From Dacryopinax spathularia (lineage: Eukaryota > Basidiomycota > Dacrymycetes > Dacrymycetales > Dacrymycetaceae): a DNA stretch of 64,000 nt. The position numbers and the translations under genes were made by a program. The notes under the pieces were generated by a model, which saw nothing but the letters and a program-made list of their open reading frames with translations, did no database searches and was not told the DNA's origin. The stretch covers positions 1,612,001 through 1,676,000 of the forward strand of contig JBBPFI010000003.1 in the NCBI GenBank assembly GCA_037974965.1. Reading direction: 5' to 3'. Positions 13,501 to 24,836 of this stretch are shown here, one piece after another. Every line of letters begins with the position of its first letter. The first letter of the stretch is position 1.

Positions 13501-13907
13501 GGTCAGCAATGGTCACCTTCGGGCCGAGTTCAGCATCATCGCAAGGTGCGAGGCATTCTGGTGCTCAGAGCCTAGAAATGTCCGAGAAACGGTCGGGAGA
13601 AATCATAGATCCCCCACCGCCAGCGGTACTCCGCTGCCCGCTATTCGGAAGCTCCAAAGAAGCAGGGAAGAAGACCCGTCCGCGGCGAGACAAACACCGA
13701 CATCGGCGGTCAAATTCTAGCGAGAAGGCGTTGATCGAGAGAGGAGCTCGGGCAGGGACGGCAAGTCCAGAGCTGAGCGAGCACTTGAGGGAGATGGAGG
13801 AAGGCACGGCTGGTGCAAGGCCAGGAGGTGGCTCGCTCATGAGCTCGTCTGCTTCTTCTGGGGAGTGCATTGACGTTCGAACTCTGGATGACTCGGGGAG
13901 GTCTTAG
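10518..13907 (+). CDS. WW-like/multi-membrane family protein, paralogue B
   Basis: This is the second paralogue, directly downstream of A and closest to C. The start at 10518 (MSSSRSPPPLLLPANG) matches the start context of A. Exon 1 ends in GLDPE at 11020, phase 2, and joins to ADRLLQAVPQLYPEQPTG and YNKPAG. The next exon contains ARPAPHRAMSGPYRGEDDIE. The WW-like core is WTEKETPDGYPYFRH, VTDDYLRTNNG, WELYLRVETY, CYYYLVNMDKREVFWLHSFP. After it come FWAHVEIFSEEKAIPGAEKE, RITSPTGSTSPFEKGQ, NRFGEHGARIDR, ALYMWLHILVFGGDRWYYDK and KDLVKMLVETNNESTLIVAA. About four membrane helices follow, including VIISIVATLLSLGSLFVGLQ and YYALPNALLVWSAIATVVAL. The last 250 residues form a charged, low-complexity and probably cytosolic tail. 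Known relatives have no assigned function; a membrane-anchored sensor or scaffold is a guess only. Confidence 0.75.
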
Positions 13908-14377
13908 TAGATGCGGAACTGGAGAGACGTTGTTGTACATTTGCTTAAATTTTATGCCGGGAAGGAAAAGAGCTCAACTGCGAGGAAGTCACAACTTGTA
14001 TCTCGGCTGGTGTATGGTACGTCTGGCAGCGGCCCTCCTTGACTGTCTATCGGGACAACCCGGATCTGAGTCGATCACGAGCGCGTCCAAGACTGGAATG
14101 TTACCCCGCGTCCATGCTGACCACATCGTTCACATACCTCGACAACACGCGTGTCATCACAGTCAACAAAGGACTCACCGTGCGATAAACATGTCGCCTC
14201 TAACGCCATATTCCCCTCCTTATCCTTTCAAGCAGCGTGAACGGGAGGAGATAACGCGATAGCCTTTCCCCGCCAGCGTGCTCTCAGCTTTCACACGCGC
14301 TTTCCCCGCTAGACCCTCCGACCGGACGATAACCCGACAACAGCCCGCCCGTCAGCATAAGGAGTCAACAGGAGTAG
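13908..14377. other. Intergenic region upstream of the BTB gene
   Basis: This 470 bp stretch lies between paralogue B and the BTB-protein gene and shows no supported gene. It presumably carries the BTB promoter. Confidence 0.4.
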
Positions 14378-15593
14378 ATGCACCAAGCACAGCTGCACGC
14401 CTTTTCAGGCCTTTACACTCTCTGGCTCCAGCGACAGCTCCAGGCTCACTTAAACCGGTCGTCGAGGAGCAGCAGTCCACCTCCGTTCGCTTTTGAGAGT
14501 GGGATGACACCTCCCCTCACACCTCCTCCTCCGATCACTACACAAGCCACTCCGACAGGCCCGACGGCAACTATAACGACAACAACAACAGCTGCGTCGG
14601 AGATCGAGAGAGCAGAACCAGCGGAGATGACAACAAAAGAAGAAGAGTTCGTCGTCCCACCCGCCTTCCAATCCCCGACAGCCGACCTTGTACTCGTCTC
14701 GATCGAAGGGATCGAGTTGCGGGCCCATAAGTTCATATTGGGTGAAGCGAGCGGCTTCTTCAGACGGATGTTCGAGGATGCCTGTCCCGACCCTACCTCT
14801 ACCTCCCTCTCCACCACCTCACCCGACCCTTCTTCCATCTCGTCGAGGGAGACCGTATTGGAGCGTATCCCCTGGCCCGAACCGGCACGCACGATCCTCG
14901 CTCTCCTGCAGCACATCTACCCCTATCCCCTCCCTAGCCCTACCTCCAGTACGAACACTCTGGAGGAAACGCTCCGCCTCCTCCTAGCAGCGGACAAATG
15001 GGAGCTCGCCCTCCCTCTCCAATCGCTCAAATCCACCCTCTTCACCCACTGGCTCCCGCTCCGCCCACTACGGGTGTACGGCTTCCTCTGCTCTTCGGGA
15101 CTCGCCACTCCAGGTGAAATCGAGCGCGCCGCCTTAGCCTGTCTGGAGTCGTGTGACCCCCGATCCCCCGCGAGTAGACAAGACCTAGCCGGGATGAGTG
15201 CGCTCGACCTTGCTCGCCTACTAGACGCCAGAGACGCCCGAGCAGCACTGGCCCAACAGGTGGTGGAGAGAGACGTGCCGAGTCAGTGTCCGCACGGGTT
15301 TCCGCTCGCTACTTCCGGGCTAGTGGGGAGATGGAAGGCTGCGCTTGGGGAGAGGTTGGGCAGGAATCCAGTGGGGAAGGTGTTGGATGGGTGGGAGAGT
15401 GTGGGGGAGGTGTTGTGGCCTGAGGGGGTGGCGGGGAGCTGTCGGTGCGTTCTTTTTCTCTCGACGAAGTTACATGACCAGGACGCTGACCCTTGTCGAT
15501 AGGCTTTGTATACCCGCTGAAGCTAGGAGGACGTGTCTTGAGAAGGTAGCGAAGGTTAGGAGGGATATCGACGCCCTGCCGTTGACGCTCTGA
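14378..15593 (+). CDS. BTB/POZ-domain protein
   Basis: This fungal BTB protein is probably an adaptor for protein interaction or ubiquitin-ligase recruitment. Two exons (intron 15445-15502, donor gtgcgt) give 385 residues. A proline/threonine-rich leader precedes the BTB core: ADLVLVSIEGIELRAHKFIL, then GEASGFFRRMFEDACPDP, the usual pattern of D-x-x-L...H+..L...S..F..MF. A helical segment follows (TILALLQHIYPYPLP, LLLAADKWELALPLQSLKS), typical of basidiomycete BTB proteins with ladder-like alpha helices. The C-terminus has GLVGRWKAALGERLG and ends PLTL. The first ATG at 14378 may be upstream of the real start; an internal Met at about 14504 (MTPPLTPPPP) is an alternative. It converges with P450-1, leaving 281 bp between the stops. 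Confidence 0.78.
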
Positions 15594-15874
15594 TCTGCTG
15601 CTGGCGGCTGAGTTCGAGGCTGCGTAGATCTGAGGTGTTGTAAGGCTGGGGCATGTCCGAATTAGTCATGGGGTGAGTTTGTATCAGTATCTACGACTTG
15701 ACGTGCTTGTAGATCTACACCTGTATTCTCCAGACGGAATTGTATCTTCTACAATGATAACGGACACAACAATAGATATCGCACAACAGCACTGCGCTCG
15801 GATCCCTCCCTCCTGATCCTCAATCCCTCTATAGGCACCACCTTCTATATATGCATATACGCATATACGCAGCC

Positions 15875-17962
15875 TCAAGTCCGCTGAACCCTCCGAACCC
15901 TCAACGGCAAGCGGAAGCCTTTCTCCTTCTCGCCTCGGACAAGAGGGCGGATCACGATCCTACCTTACTGTCAGCCTGCCGCAAACATGTTGGGAGAGAC
16001 AAGGGTGGGAACGTACACGTCTTTCATGTCTATTTCTTGACCTTCTATGGGGAGGAAGTCGAATGATCGGATGAGGGTGAAGATGATCGCTTTCATCCTA
16101 CCCACCTCAATCAGCACAGCTTCAAGGCGGCAAATTAGAAAGGATACATACTCAATAACCGAAAACCTCCAGCCGATACACGCCCGCCCCCCACCCAAGA
16201 ACGTCATCGTATGCGCATACACGCCCGGAATACACCCCGTCCTCTTCGCCATCTCCTCTTCCATCCACCTCTCCGGCCTAAACACGCCCGCGTCCTCGCC
16301 CCAGAACTCGCGAGAATGGTTCATAAGCGCACTCTCGACGCCGATCGTATCCCCCGCCTGGACCTGCACGGACTCTCGCGTCCGACCTAAGCGGTCGATT
16401 ATGGGCGTTGTCAGTGGGATTTGGTCGGAATGGGTCGCGATCCGGACTGTGCCCCGGACGGGACAGTGATACCGCATGGATTCTTTTAGGACGGCATCGA
16501 GGTAGGGGAGGGCATTGAGGTCGTCCATCGAGGGGGCGTCGTCTTCTACTGATTGAAGCTCGGCACGGAGCTTGTCTTGTACTTGCGGGTACTGGGCGAG
16601 TGAGAGGAGCGTCCATGCTAACCCGGAAGCGGTAGTCTCGTGTCCCTAAAATGACGTCTCAGCAGAAGCCAAGGGGCGTGGAGAGAAAACATACCGCTAC
16701 GATCAACGTAGAGATCTGGGCCAACACCTCATAATCGCTCATCCTTGCCTTGGGGGCCAAATCCGCGGCCATATTCGCTCGAACTGTCGATCCACATCAG
16801 CCCTTCAGCCTCCAACAGACTCGACTTGCCAACGTACTCAGTGCGCTCAAAACGTCCCGCCCGGCAATACTACTCTTATCCGGATTCTTATCCTGCATCT
16901 CCTCCCTCACAGCAGCCTTCTTCTGCCTAATCAGCTCCATCCCGACCCTATGAACTGTTGCCTGCGCGCGGGCCATTTTCCTGTTATACTCAAGCGGCTT
17001 CATTATGGTCAGCCAGATTGCGTGGCTCGGAGGAGCAGGACGTACGAGATATCGCAGCCACTTGAATCGCTTCATCAATATGCCCAGCAAGGCGCTCTTA
17101 CCGACCGCCTCGATCGACTCGCATACAGCTCGGAACAGCTCGTTCGACTTATCCTGCAGAGCATTGAAGCGGTATCCGAAACCTAATACCCCGTCAGACC
17201 TTCGAGTCTCAGGTCTCTTGGCAGTAAACGACGAACCGGCCTGACCGATCACGTCAAGTGCGGCTCGGCCAACCCAGTCGTACATGTCTAGCTCCATGCC
17301 GTCTTCGGGTGCTTTGGAGAGCATGCTGTTCATGACGTCTCGCAGCTGTACTAGCAAGTCAATACTGCTCTTGGCCCGCCATCAGCGGTCTGACCTGGTG
17401 CGCAGCCTCGAAAAAGACCGGGGTGACCTCCCTGATCTGTCCAAGGGAGAACGATGGGTTCTGCAACAGCGATCATTGATCAACTCAAACATCCGCAATC
17501 GACGGCCTGGCAGACTTACCATGACCTTCCTCTGCCGCCGATGCTCCTCGCCTTCTGCGACCAAGACGCCTTCCCCACCAACTAAGGAAGCGAGGATGTG
17601 CCGCAAGTAGTTAGGCTTGCGATACGTATCGGTATGCATCAGGATGTGCGATAAGGCGCGAGGATCGGCAGTGTACAGCTTGTAGTTCTGTAGCCGCAAA
17701 GGTCAGCCATCCTAGCTCCCTGAAGTGGGGCAGAACGTACGCCAAGGATAACTCTGCCCGCGAAGGTGCTGCCATATCGCTCCTTCCACTCGAAGAGCAT
17801 CGAGTCGTCCTTGACCAAAGCTTTACTACATCCCCAGAGCAATTCCGTACTCTCTGGTCCAGGCAGATGGCGGAGCGGGCTCCATATCCTCCGTACGAGG
17901 AAGTACAAGTGATAGACAGCAGCGACACAGACGACGGCGACAGGCAGCCAAACCTGGAGCAT
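15875..17962 (-). CDS. Cytochrome P450 monooxygenase, copy 1
   Basis: This is an ER-anchored heme monooxygenase. The N-terminal helix (MLQVWLPVAVVCVAAVYHLY) is followed by a proline hinge (SPLRHLPGPE). Family landmarks are RRQRKVM, the I-helix GHETTASGLAW, the ExxR motif in LKESMRYH, the PERF-like FRPERW, and the heme loop FLGGGRACIGWRF with its cysteine ligand. The last intron removes the region around 15971-16010, joining EIDMKDV to IVIRPLVRGEKEKGFRLP and a TGA at 15875-15877. Reading straight through instead stops early after NMFAAG. P450-3 has the same last intron in the same place; P450-2 has the equivalent sequence without an intron. Full length is about 520 residues. The substrate is unknown. 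CYP family assignment needs a curated comparison. Confidence 0.88.
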
Positions 17963-18481
17963 ATTGCGCTCCTTTCGCGGTGAGGTAGGACGTCAACACA
18001 AGAAGAGTGCTTGCCGACAAGGTGTGATATCGCCGCTTACAAGATGATGAACCCGACAGGCCACGAGGCATGTTTGAGCACAATAGCAGCCAAGGTACAT
18101 GACAGCAATCGGCGATCTTGCCCGACGTCCAGAATCTCGCATCAGCAGGGACGACGATGTAACGCATCACAGGCACAGATGCCGCGGGGAACCGTTGCCT
18201 GAAACGGGCCAGAAGTCAGCATAAGCGGTAGGAGGCTACGTCGACGACAGCGACTGCAGGATCCGGAAGTACCGATGTCGTGATCGACCTTGAAACGGGT
18301 TTGGCGCAATGAATGATGAACAGACGCAAGCAGTTCTCACGCAACGTACAGCAGAGGCGGCAATGAGCCTCCGGAGTATACAGCGGCGTTCCGATATCGG
18401 GCCCGATTCCGATCCATAGCCGTACCATACACCTGGCATAGTAGTTCCTTTGTCTATCCTTGCGCCTTCGCGAGATAGCGG
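17963..18481. other. Upstream flank of P450-1 up to the transposon
   Basis: This 519 bp stretch lies upstream of P450-1 and ends at the transposon target duplication. It shows no supported gene and would hold the P450-1 promoter, now abutting the inserted element. Confidence 0.45.
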
Positions 18482-18485
18482 TGAC
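18482..18485. repeat. Left target site duplication TGAC
   Basis: TGAC lies immediately outside the left terminal repeat and is repeated directly at 27184-27187 outside the right one, as expected for a cut-and-paste insertion with a 4-bp staggered cut. Confidence 0.75.
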
Positions 18486-18510
18486 CTACGGAAGCCTTTT
18501 GCGGACAGCC
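18486..18510 (+). repeat. Left terminal inverted repeat (25 bp)
   Basis: This 25-bp sequence starts CTACGGAAGCC and ends GCGGACAGCC. It is identical to the reverse complement of 27159-27183. Similarity drops abruptly inward of position 18510, so the TIR is short. Confidence 0.85.
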
Positions 18511-18516
18511 CGCGTG

Positions 18517-18561
18517 GCCTGTCCACGACCCGTCTCCACTACCAGCTGAGACTGGACAGGC
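18517..18561. repeat. Subterminal hairpin next to the left TIR
   Basis: GCCTGTCCA at 18517-18525 is the reverse complement of TGGACAGGC at 18553-18561, giving a 9-bp stem and 27-nt loop just inside the TIR. It could be a subterminal transposase-binding structure. No matching hairpin was found by eye inside the right end. Confidence 0.5.
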
Positions 18562-19321
18562 GCATCGCCTCCACATCGGCTTTACTGTACACCACTTGTA
18601 CCTTTTTCAAATCATTTTAGCGGAGTTCAACTTTTGAAAGCCCGCTTCATTGCCCGCTGTTCTCATCTTGTCTGGCGTCATTGTCCGATCAACATGGGCG
18701 GGTGAGTATGAGATGATGTCCTCAGTCTCTGCAGTCGCTGATCCCCCCCATAGGATTGGTTCGTCGGGGTCATTGTCCTTATGATGCGCCAGCAGTTGGC
18801 CAGTCATGAACAGGTCCGTCTTGCTTGTCTCACTCAGTCTACACCCCGGTTGAAGCTGCAACAGATTCAGCATCTGTACGCTCATACTCATTCATATGCG
18901 AGCATTACACTAAGCATCACTCAGCAGCTCCGTCGCCCAAGATTCACCGTACCTCTTCAGGAACTGAGGATGCTGTCGACGTCAAGACTGGCCCTCCTGG
19001 GCAGACCGTATTGGGAGAGGTGGACAGCATGTAGAGTGGTGCGTCAGATGGCTCTCATTCAGCTCGTATTGATGCTGAGTCTGCTGCAGGACAAGATGGG
19101 TTGCGGCATGCGATGCACGGAGCCATGCGGTAGTCACGACAGATGGTGGTCCGTCAGATCCAGCTCAATCAGCTGATCCCCATGCTGATTCTGCCACAGG
19201 CTCAGACGCTCGTGGTCTTCCTGCTTTCTTAAACGAATGACTGGAGTTAGACTGTAACGATAGACACAAGTGGGACCAATAAAAAGGACTCTTTCAACAC
19301 ATAACACGGCTCCTGGCGCTT
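18562..19321. other. Left subterminal region of the transposon without a supported gene
   Basis: This stretch lies between the left end and the 3' end of the alpha-kinase gene. Short open frames on both strands are Ser/Thr-rich but unsupported. It may include the 3' untranslated part or a last exon of the kinase gene. Confidence 0.4.
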
Positions 19322-22300
19322 TCAAGCATCTCCATGTCCCTCACCAACACTGGGGTCACCACTGCCTTGCTTCTGTCGCTTGGCTCTCAGCCGATCAGAT
19401 TGGCGCTCAGCAGGGTGTCCCACCAATGGAGCCCCTGCAGTTTTCTGGCGATGTGTAACTGGGTCACCTTTCTCACTGGCTGCCTGCGGACTAGCCTCCA
19501 GTTGATCAGAGCCAGCGTCGGCGGGGACTGCTGTGCCTGATTCATTCGCAGCTGCCTGGGCTGATGCCGTAAAGGTGTTGGCATTGGTTAATCCGTTTGG
19601 CTGGGCTGTACCATGGCCTGCCAAGATGTTGAATGGCTCCAGACCAAATGCTTCGCAGTATCGGTTGCATGGGTGCTCAGCAGTGAATTCCGAAAACAAT
19701 GAATCAACATTGCCATCACCGAAGAGAGGACCCAGGTCGCTATCAGTTTCAGTCAGTGAAACCTCTGCAGATGCTGGGCTCAAACTCCTCACGGATGTGT
19801 CAGGATCTGGGGATCGCTGAGCAGAGTCAGAGAACCTGCTTGGGTGTGAGCATGCGTCAGTCATTACTGTTGCAGTTTCTGCTCACCCTGATAGTCGGAA
19901 ATGTATGCCTGCCCCCCCGTCTTCAGGAACTGGACATGCTGATAGAATGACAGCCACTGAGCAACCTCAGCGGCTTCACCTTCCAGGTCAAGGGGTATTG
20001 CGCTGCCATTCCCTATAAACTTGGTGAATACCACGGGTCCTTTGGAGGACGTGATCAGTTCTTCGATCAGCAGAATCAACCCTTGACGTTCTGGCCCATT
20101 GTCATTGCTGTTCTTGAAGAGGCCGGCATGCACCATCCGTGTCTGAGGTATCTCCAGCCAGCATGCAGGAGAGTCCGGATAGGTCAGGCGATATTCATGC
20201 ACAAACTCGGTGGCGAGCTCATGCAGAGCGGTTGCCCAGCAGAGTACATTAGCTTCCTTTTCCAGGAAGGCTGATTCAGCAGCGACTGAAACACGTAGAC
20301 GACGACCGGCTTCAGCAGAGCTTCTAATGTAGTAGCGTTTTGCAGCGACTGAGACTCGACGGGCGACAGGGAATGGCTGTTCAGCGAGGTCATCCCATAA
20401 AGCAGGATGCTCAGCCAGAGTCAGCTGGCCCGGATGAGCCGTCTTGAAAGTGCCGGGCTGGCCTAACATCTTCTGGGTTGCTTCATCAATTCGCAGAGTT
20501 GCATCGCAAGCTAGACGTTCATAGTCAATGACCAGTCGTTGCTGATTCAGAATCAGTTGAGCCCAGGTGACAACAGGAATGGGCAGGAAGAGGCCGCGGT
20601 TGGTAAAATGCTTGGCTGTGAGGGAAATCAGCTTCAGACACCGCATCACCTGGTACAGTACACGCACCATTGTCTGCCAGCACCCTCTGATGGTTGGAGG
20701 CCAAAAGGGCGTCCCGGATCTCCGTCTCAGCTGGGTTTGCTGCTGTATCTGTGAGCCCCTGGCGCTTGCTTCTGTGGCTGGAACGGGAGAGCATATGGAT
20801 GGTCTCCTGATAGAGGATCAGTCTACATCTTGCCCGGATCTGTACTGCACTGCTTACTGAGGGTGGACGCTTCACTGCTCGGACAGATTCAGTTGAGGGT
20901 GCCTGCGAGGCCAGAGACCGCTGAGTAGGTCGGCCTAGCACATTGCCTACTGTTGCTTTTTCAGCAGCAGCACAATCTGCTTCATAGGCACGAGCTTCCT
21001 GTGCACTAGTCAACCATGATCATGCACGTTCCATCATTGATCACATACCGCTTCCTCAATCCACGGTTGAAGTTTCCTCCATACCTCTTTCTTGACAATG
21101 AGGATGACCTCGGCCAGGTGACTGGTGTTGAATATACGCGAGGTGATGCCGTGTTTGGTCTGCTCTCTGAAGCAGTCTTCGTAGAAGGGGGCGATCTCAG
21201 GCTGTTTCTCCAGGTATGTTGGGCCAGGGCTGCAAAGGTCGAAATCGTTCAGTTGCAGTGGATATTGATGCGTGTCGCGCTGAATCTGATAATGCAAACC
21301 TTGAAAGACCCATTGCTTCAGTTGGGCAGGCAGCAGGTTGGCTGGTACGTTGTTGAGCCTTTCGGAGATGTTCTGAGGCAGATTCAGCAACTGATTCAGC
21401 GGTAGTGCATACTGACCCAGACTCACCCCAAGCATTCGTGGTTTAGGCTTGCCCTCAACCAAATACTGTACAGAGGCATGGATGCGCATCAGCTCCTCCT
21501 TGGCCCCCCCCATCGCTCTCTTGACGCGCTGGCGGTTGTAACTGTACATCATATGGTTGATATTATACCCAGTTGCGACATTCGGTGCGGCGGTCGCAGG
21601 GAGGGCTGCATGAGGTGGACCGGCAAGCTGGGCACTGGGATAGCCTGGAAACGGAGGCACGGGTGCCACGGGCTGGTGGCTGGAATATGGAATAGGTCCT
21701 GCTGACCAGTGGCCTGGGGCAAAGGCATGACCCACTGCGCGCACAGGTGACTTGCCACCTACCGAAATGGCATCAGCAGCAGCATATGGTGTTGAGCAGT
21801 TTACATACCATGAAACTGTGCTCGCTGTGCTTCGGATGTCTGACGGCGAATGCCTGCAACATCCACAGAGTTCAATGAAACTGGGGCATCAGCCAATGGA
21901 CCAGCAGTGGCAGTGATTGAATCTGCTGCAGGTACGGGGATGGTGCGCATAATCGTGCCCTGCTTGCTGCGGTAATGCCGGTAACAGGCCTCACAGACAA
22001 CTTGCAGTGGCAGGGGGTTGCCCAATTCATCTCGCGGGGCAATGGTCTGCCAACTGGCTCCAGGGGGGATGGGTGCTTGGCATGCCTTGCGGCTGCATAC
22101 CTTGCCCCCATCTCCTGTGATGAGAGGGGAGATCGCCTCCATCTGTTGCAGAGGCAGACAAATCCACAGAGCCAGATGAGTGTGCAGAGTCAGACGCAGC
22201 ACCAGATCCTGCATTACTATATACCCCTGAGCCGTTTCGACTGAAAGCAGTTTTTGACTCGGGGTCAAGTACTGATTCAGCTTCCTTCCTGATTCCGGGC

Positions 22301-22377
22301 AAAAGCAGCGGTGCGTATGATATTAGTGGGTGATCAGGGTACCGTAGTACTGACCAATGGACAGCAGGTGCGTGCAT
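19322..22377 (-). CDS. Alpha-type protein kinase carried by the transposon
   Basis: This is an atypical alpha-kinase (the myosin heavy chain kinase/eEF2 kinase/TRPM7 fold), phosphorylating Ser/Thr. It is read on minus in several exons; the start and some borders are uncertain. The N-terminal part has a Cys-rich segment (KVCSRKACQAPIP, later VVCEACYRHYRSKQG), then a region ending SPGPTYLEKQPEIAPFYEDC and VWRKLQPWIEEA. The kinase domain begins GTFKTAHPGQLTL. It continues with a candidate ATP-binding Lys in VAAKRYYI, GPVVFTKFIGNGSAIPLDLE, and QHVQFLKTGGQAYISDYQG, whose Asp matches the catalytic Asp of the family. It ends with the diagnostic FGDGNV followed by HPCNRYCEAFGL, whose His and two Cys match the structural zinc ligands. 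The same order of parts is familiar from the alpha-kinases expanded in Agaricomycetes (from recall). All key motifs are present. It starts divergently from the transposase gene. Confidence 0.82.
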
Positions 22378-22409
22378 ATGGAAGACTGCTACTGAGACAG
22401 AACCAGTCT

Positions 22410-24543
22410 ATGTCCTCTGCGGAGCATGCCCAGAGGCCTCCGCTGGACAGGTTGTTCAGTGGAGTCTGCGCCCCTCAACAGGCACAGCCGGGGCATTCCG
22501 ATTGGTGCGGAGCAGAGCCACAGCGAAGTCAACAGCTGCCTGCCTCTGTGACGCCTCACACGGAGGCATCACAGAGCCCAATGTCCAATCAGAGGCCACA
22601 GTGGTGAGCTCCGCCCCCAGCCCTGCTCATTCAGTCCCGGCGACGTGGTCGCAATCAGGGTGGACAGTTGCCCACACCACCGATGAGCGATCTGCCAACA
22701 AGGCAGATAAATCAGCATTATCAGGCAGGTCAGCTATCAATCTGGGTGACAATGAACTGTCAATTGACGCAGACACAGTGCCTGATGACATACTGCAACC
22801 CCTGGTGGTCAAATACCATACTCTGGGGTTCGGCGACAAGAAGATCCTGGCAGCCATCTCACAGGAGCTTGATTTGGCGAGCCATGGCTGGACATTGTCG
22901 TATGTGTTGTTCACTGTTCCCGTACTATGAGCGTCTGTTTGATGACATGTTTCCTCAGGACCAAGACCATTCAGCGTCGACGGCGGGAATGGGGTTTGCT
23001 GTCAGTCAAGCAGCAGGGTCACACGCTCGAAACGATTGCCCCTTATGTGGAGAAGGCGCGCGTCCATTCTAACAACCGCTTGGGGGCAAAGTCTATGCGG
23101 GACCATCTGCGTGAGGACAGTGTATTGGTGTCACGGTATGGTCATGTTCATTCTCTGTGACTGAAAGGGCTGATCCATCATGCCAGCGAACTGATTCAGC
23201 AATATCTGCGCCTGGCTGATCCTGTGGGGAATCAGCAACGTCGCGCAAATCGGCTGGTGCGCCAGATCCATTGGACAACTGGGCTGCATGAGGTCTGGTC
23301 GATGGATCAGCATGACAAATGGCGCCGGTTTGGCCTGTTTCTCCATGTCGGCATGGAGAACTTTTCCAATGCAGTGCTCTGGCTGCGTTGCTGGTGGACG
23401 AATTCCAATCCACGACTCATCGCCAGTTTCTTTCTTCAAGCAGCTAGGCAGCAAGGAGGTCAGCCGTCTCTGACTCAGTTGCTGAGTATCGCTGACCAGT
23501 ATCCAGGCATTCCGCTCCTGACACAGAGTGATCCTGGCTCTGAGAATCACGGGGTTGCGAATGCCCAAACGACACTGCGACGCACTCTGGATCCCACGCT
23601 TGAAGGGACGCTACAACACCGTTGGATGCGCGGGCACATGAATATCAAGCCCGAGATCTTTTGGTCTAAACTTCGACGACAGTGGTCTGATGGGTGGGAG
23701 ACACTGTTCCAGGAGGGACTGATTGAGGGTTGGTATGACCCGCATGATCAGCTGGAACTGTAAGTCCTGAATCTGTGGTGACATGGCCTGATACTAATAT
23801 TCCTTCAGGCTGTTATTCCGCTGGCTTGCTGTGCCCATGCTCCAACAAGACCTTGATCGATTTGCACGCATTCACAACCACAGCAAGCCCCGAAAGGACC
23901 GCAAGAAGCGCATGCCGGCTGAAATCCCATGCATGCTTATGGAACATCCGGAAGACTATGGACCATTCTGTGACTATAAGGTCAGTTCCAGGTTCTGGAT
24001 CTGACGGCCATGCTGATACCTGTCCGCAAACAGATTGCAGTCTCACCTGAGCAGCTCACTCAGGCAGCCCAGATATTTGCCCCGCCGGAGCATGAAGTCT
24101 TTCAGCTCGTCCCGCCGGAGTTTCAGAAGCATGTCGAGGGCCTGTATCATGGTCAGCCGCAGACTCGAGGAACTGGTGCATGCTGAAGCTGAGCCCCATG
24201 GACCGCAGGTTTACACCGACCCCCTATCACTCGCGAAACCTTTTGGCAGGTCTATGGTGCATTACTGGATGCATTGCAACACATGCCTGAATCTGACGTT
24301 AACGACCTTGAAGCTGCAACCGGCCTGAACAAAATGCGGGAGGCAACCATCCAGCATGAATATGTTGATGTCCTGCCCGGACAAGCTGCTCGTGGCCCTG
24401 CTTGGGTGGGTGCACATGGTGCATACGACTTGGCCGATGCAGCACGTATGGCAACGGCGAGCTCTGAGCCAGACGATGATATGTTTTCCTCGGAGGGCGA
24501 TCCACATGAATTGCCTGCTTTCACTGTAACTGTTGTGTCATGA
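22410..24543 (+). CDS. Integrase-type (DDE, RNase H fold) transposase
   Basis: This is the putative transposase of the element. The N-terminal part reads VVKYHTLGFGDKKILAAIS and, after an intron near 22899-22959, TKTIQRRRREWGLLSVKQQ, which looks like a helix-turn-helix region. A second intron ends at 23199. The catalytic core has WSMDQHDKW (first Asp), IPLLTQSDPGSENHG (second Asp) and HMNIKPEIFWSKLRR (Glu). The flanking NxxxE-x-x-W arrangement resembles retroviral and Ginger integrases. After introns near 23760-23818 and 23980-24033 the tail reads FWQVYGALLDALQHMP and ends at 24543. The family is widespread in Agaricomycetes as a predicted integrase-core protein (from recall). The N-terminus is unclear: the clean frame from 22502 lacks an ATG, and a leader exon from the ATG at 22410 (MSSAEHAQRPPLDRLF) is possible. 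The downstream Q/P-rich gene converges with it. Confidence 0.8.
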
Positions 24544-24836
24544 TCCATACAATAAACGTTGTTGTGCCTCGTATCTGTTGCCTCTGATTCTGAGTGAGCA
24601 CTGTCACCTACTGCTTGCTCAGCATCAGATGCTCGCTCGCGCCGTGATAACTCACTCAATGAGACTGCATCACTGGTTGGATGTGCCTCATTGTCTGCAT
24701 GAGACTCTGACGACACTGCAGCAGACTCTGACTCTGACACAGTTGTCGCACACTCAGACAGCACACATGGGTCAGGACGTGACGCAGACACAGACACTGC
24801 ATTTACTACAACAGTTACTGCTACAAGTGTGGATCA

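Noticed and set aside
24262-24797. Ser/Glu-rich minus-strand frame overlapping the transposase 3' end, as a separate gene
   Set aside because: It more likely is either a shadow of the transposase or a further exon of the Q/P-rich gene; no independent start or domain was seen.
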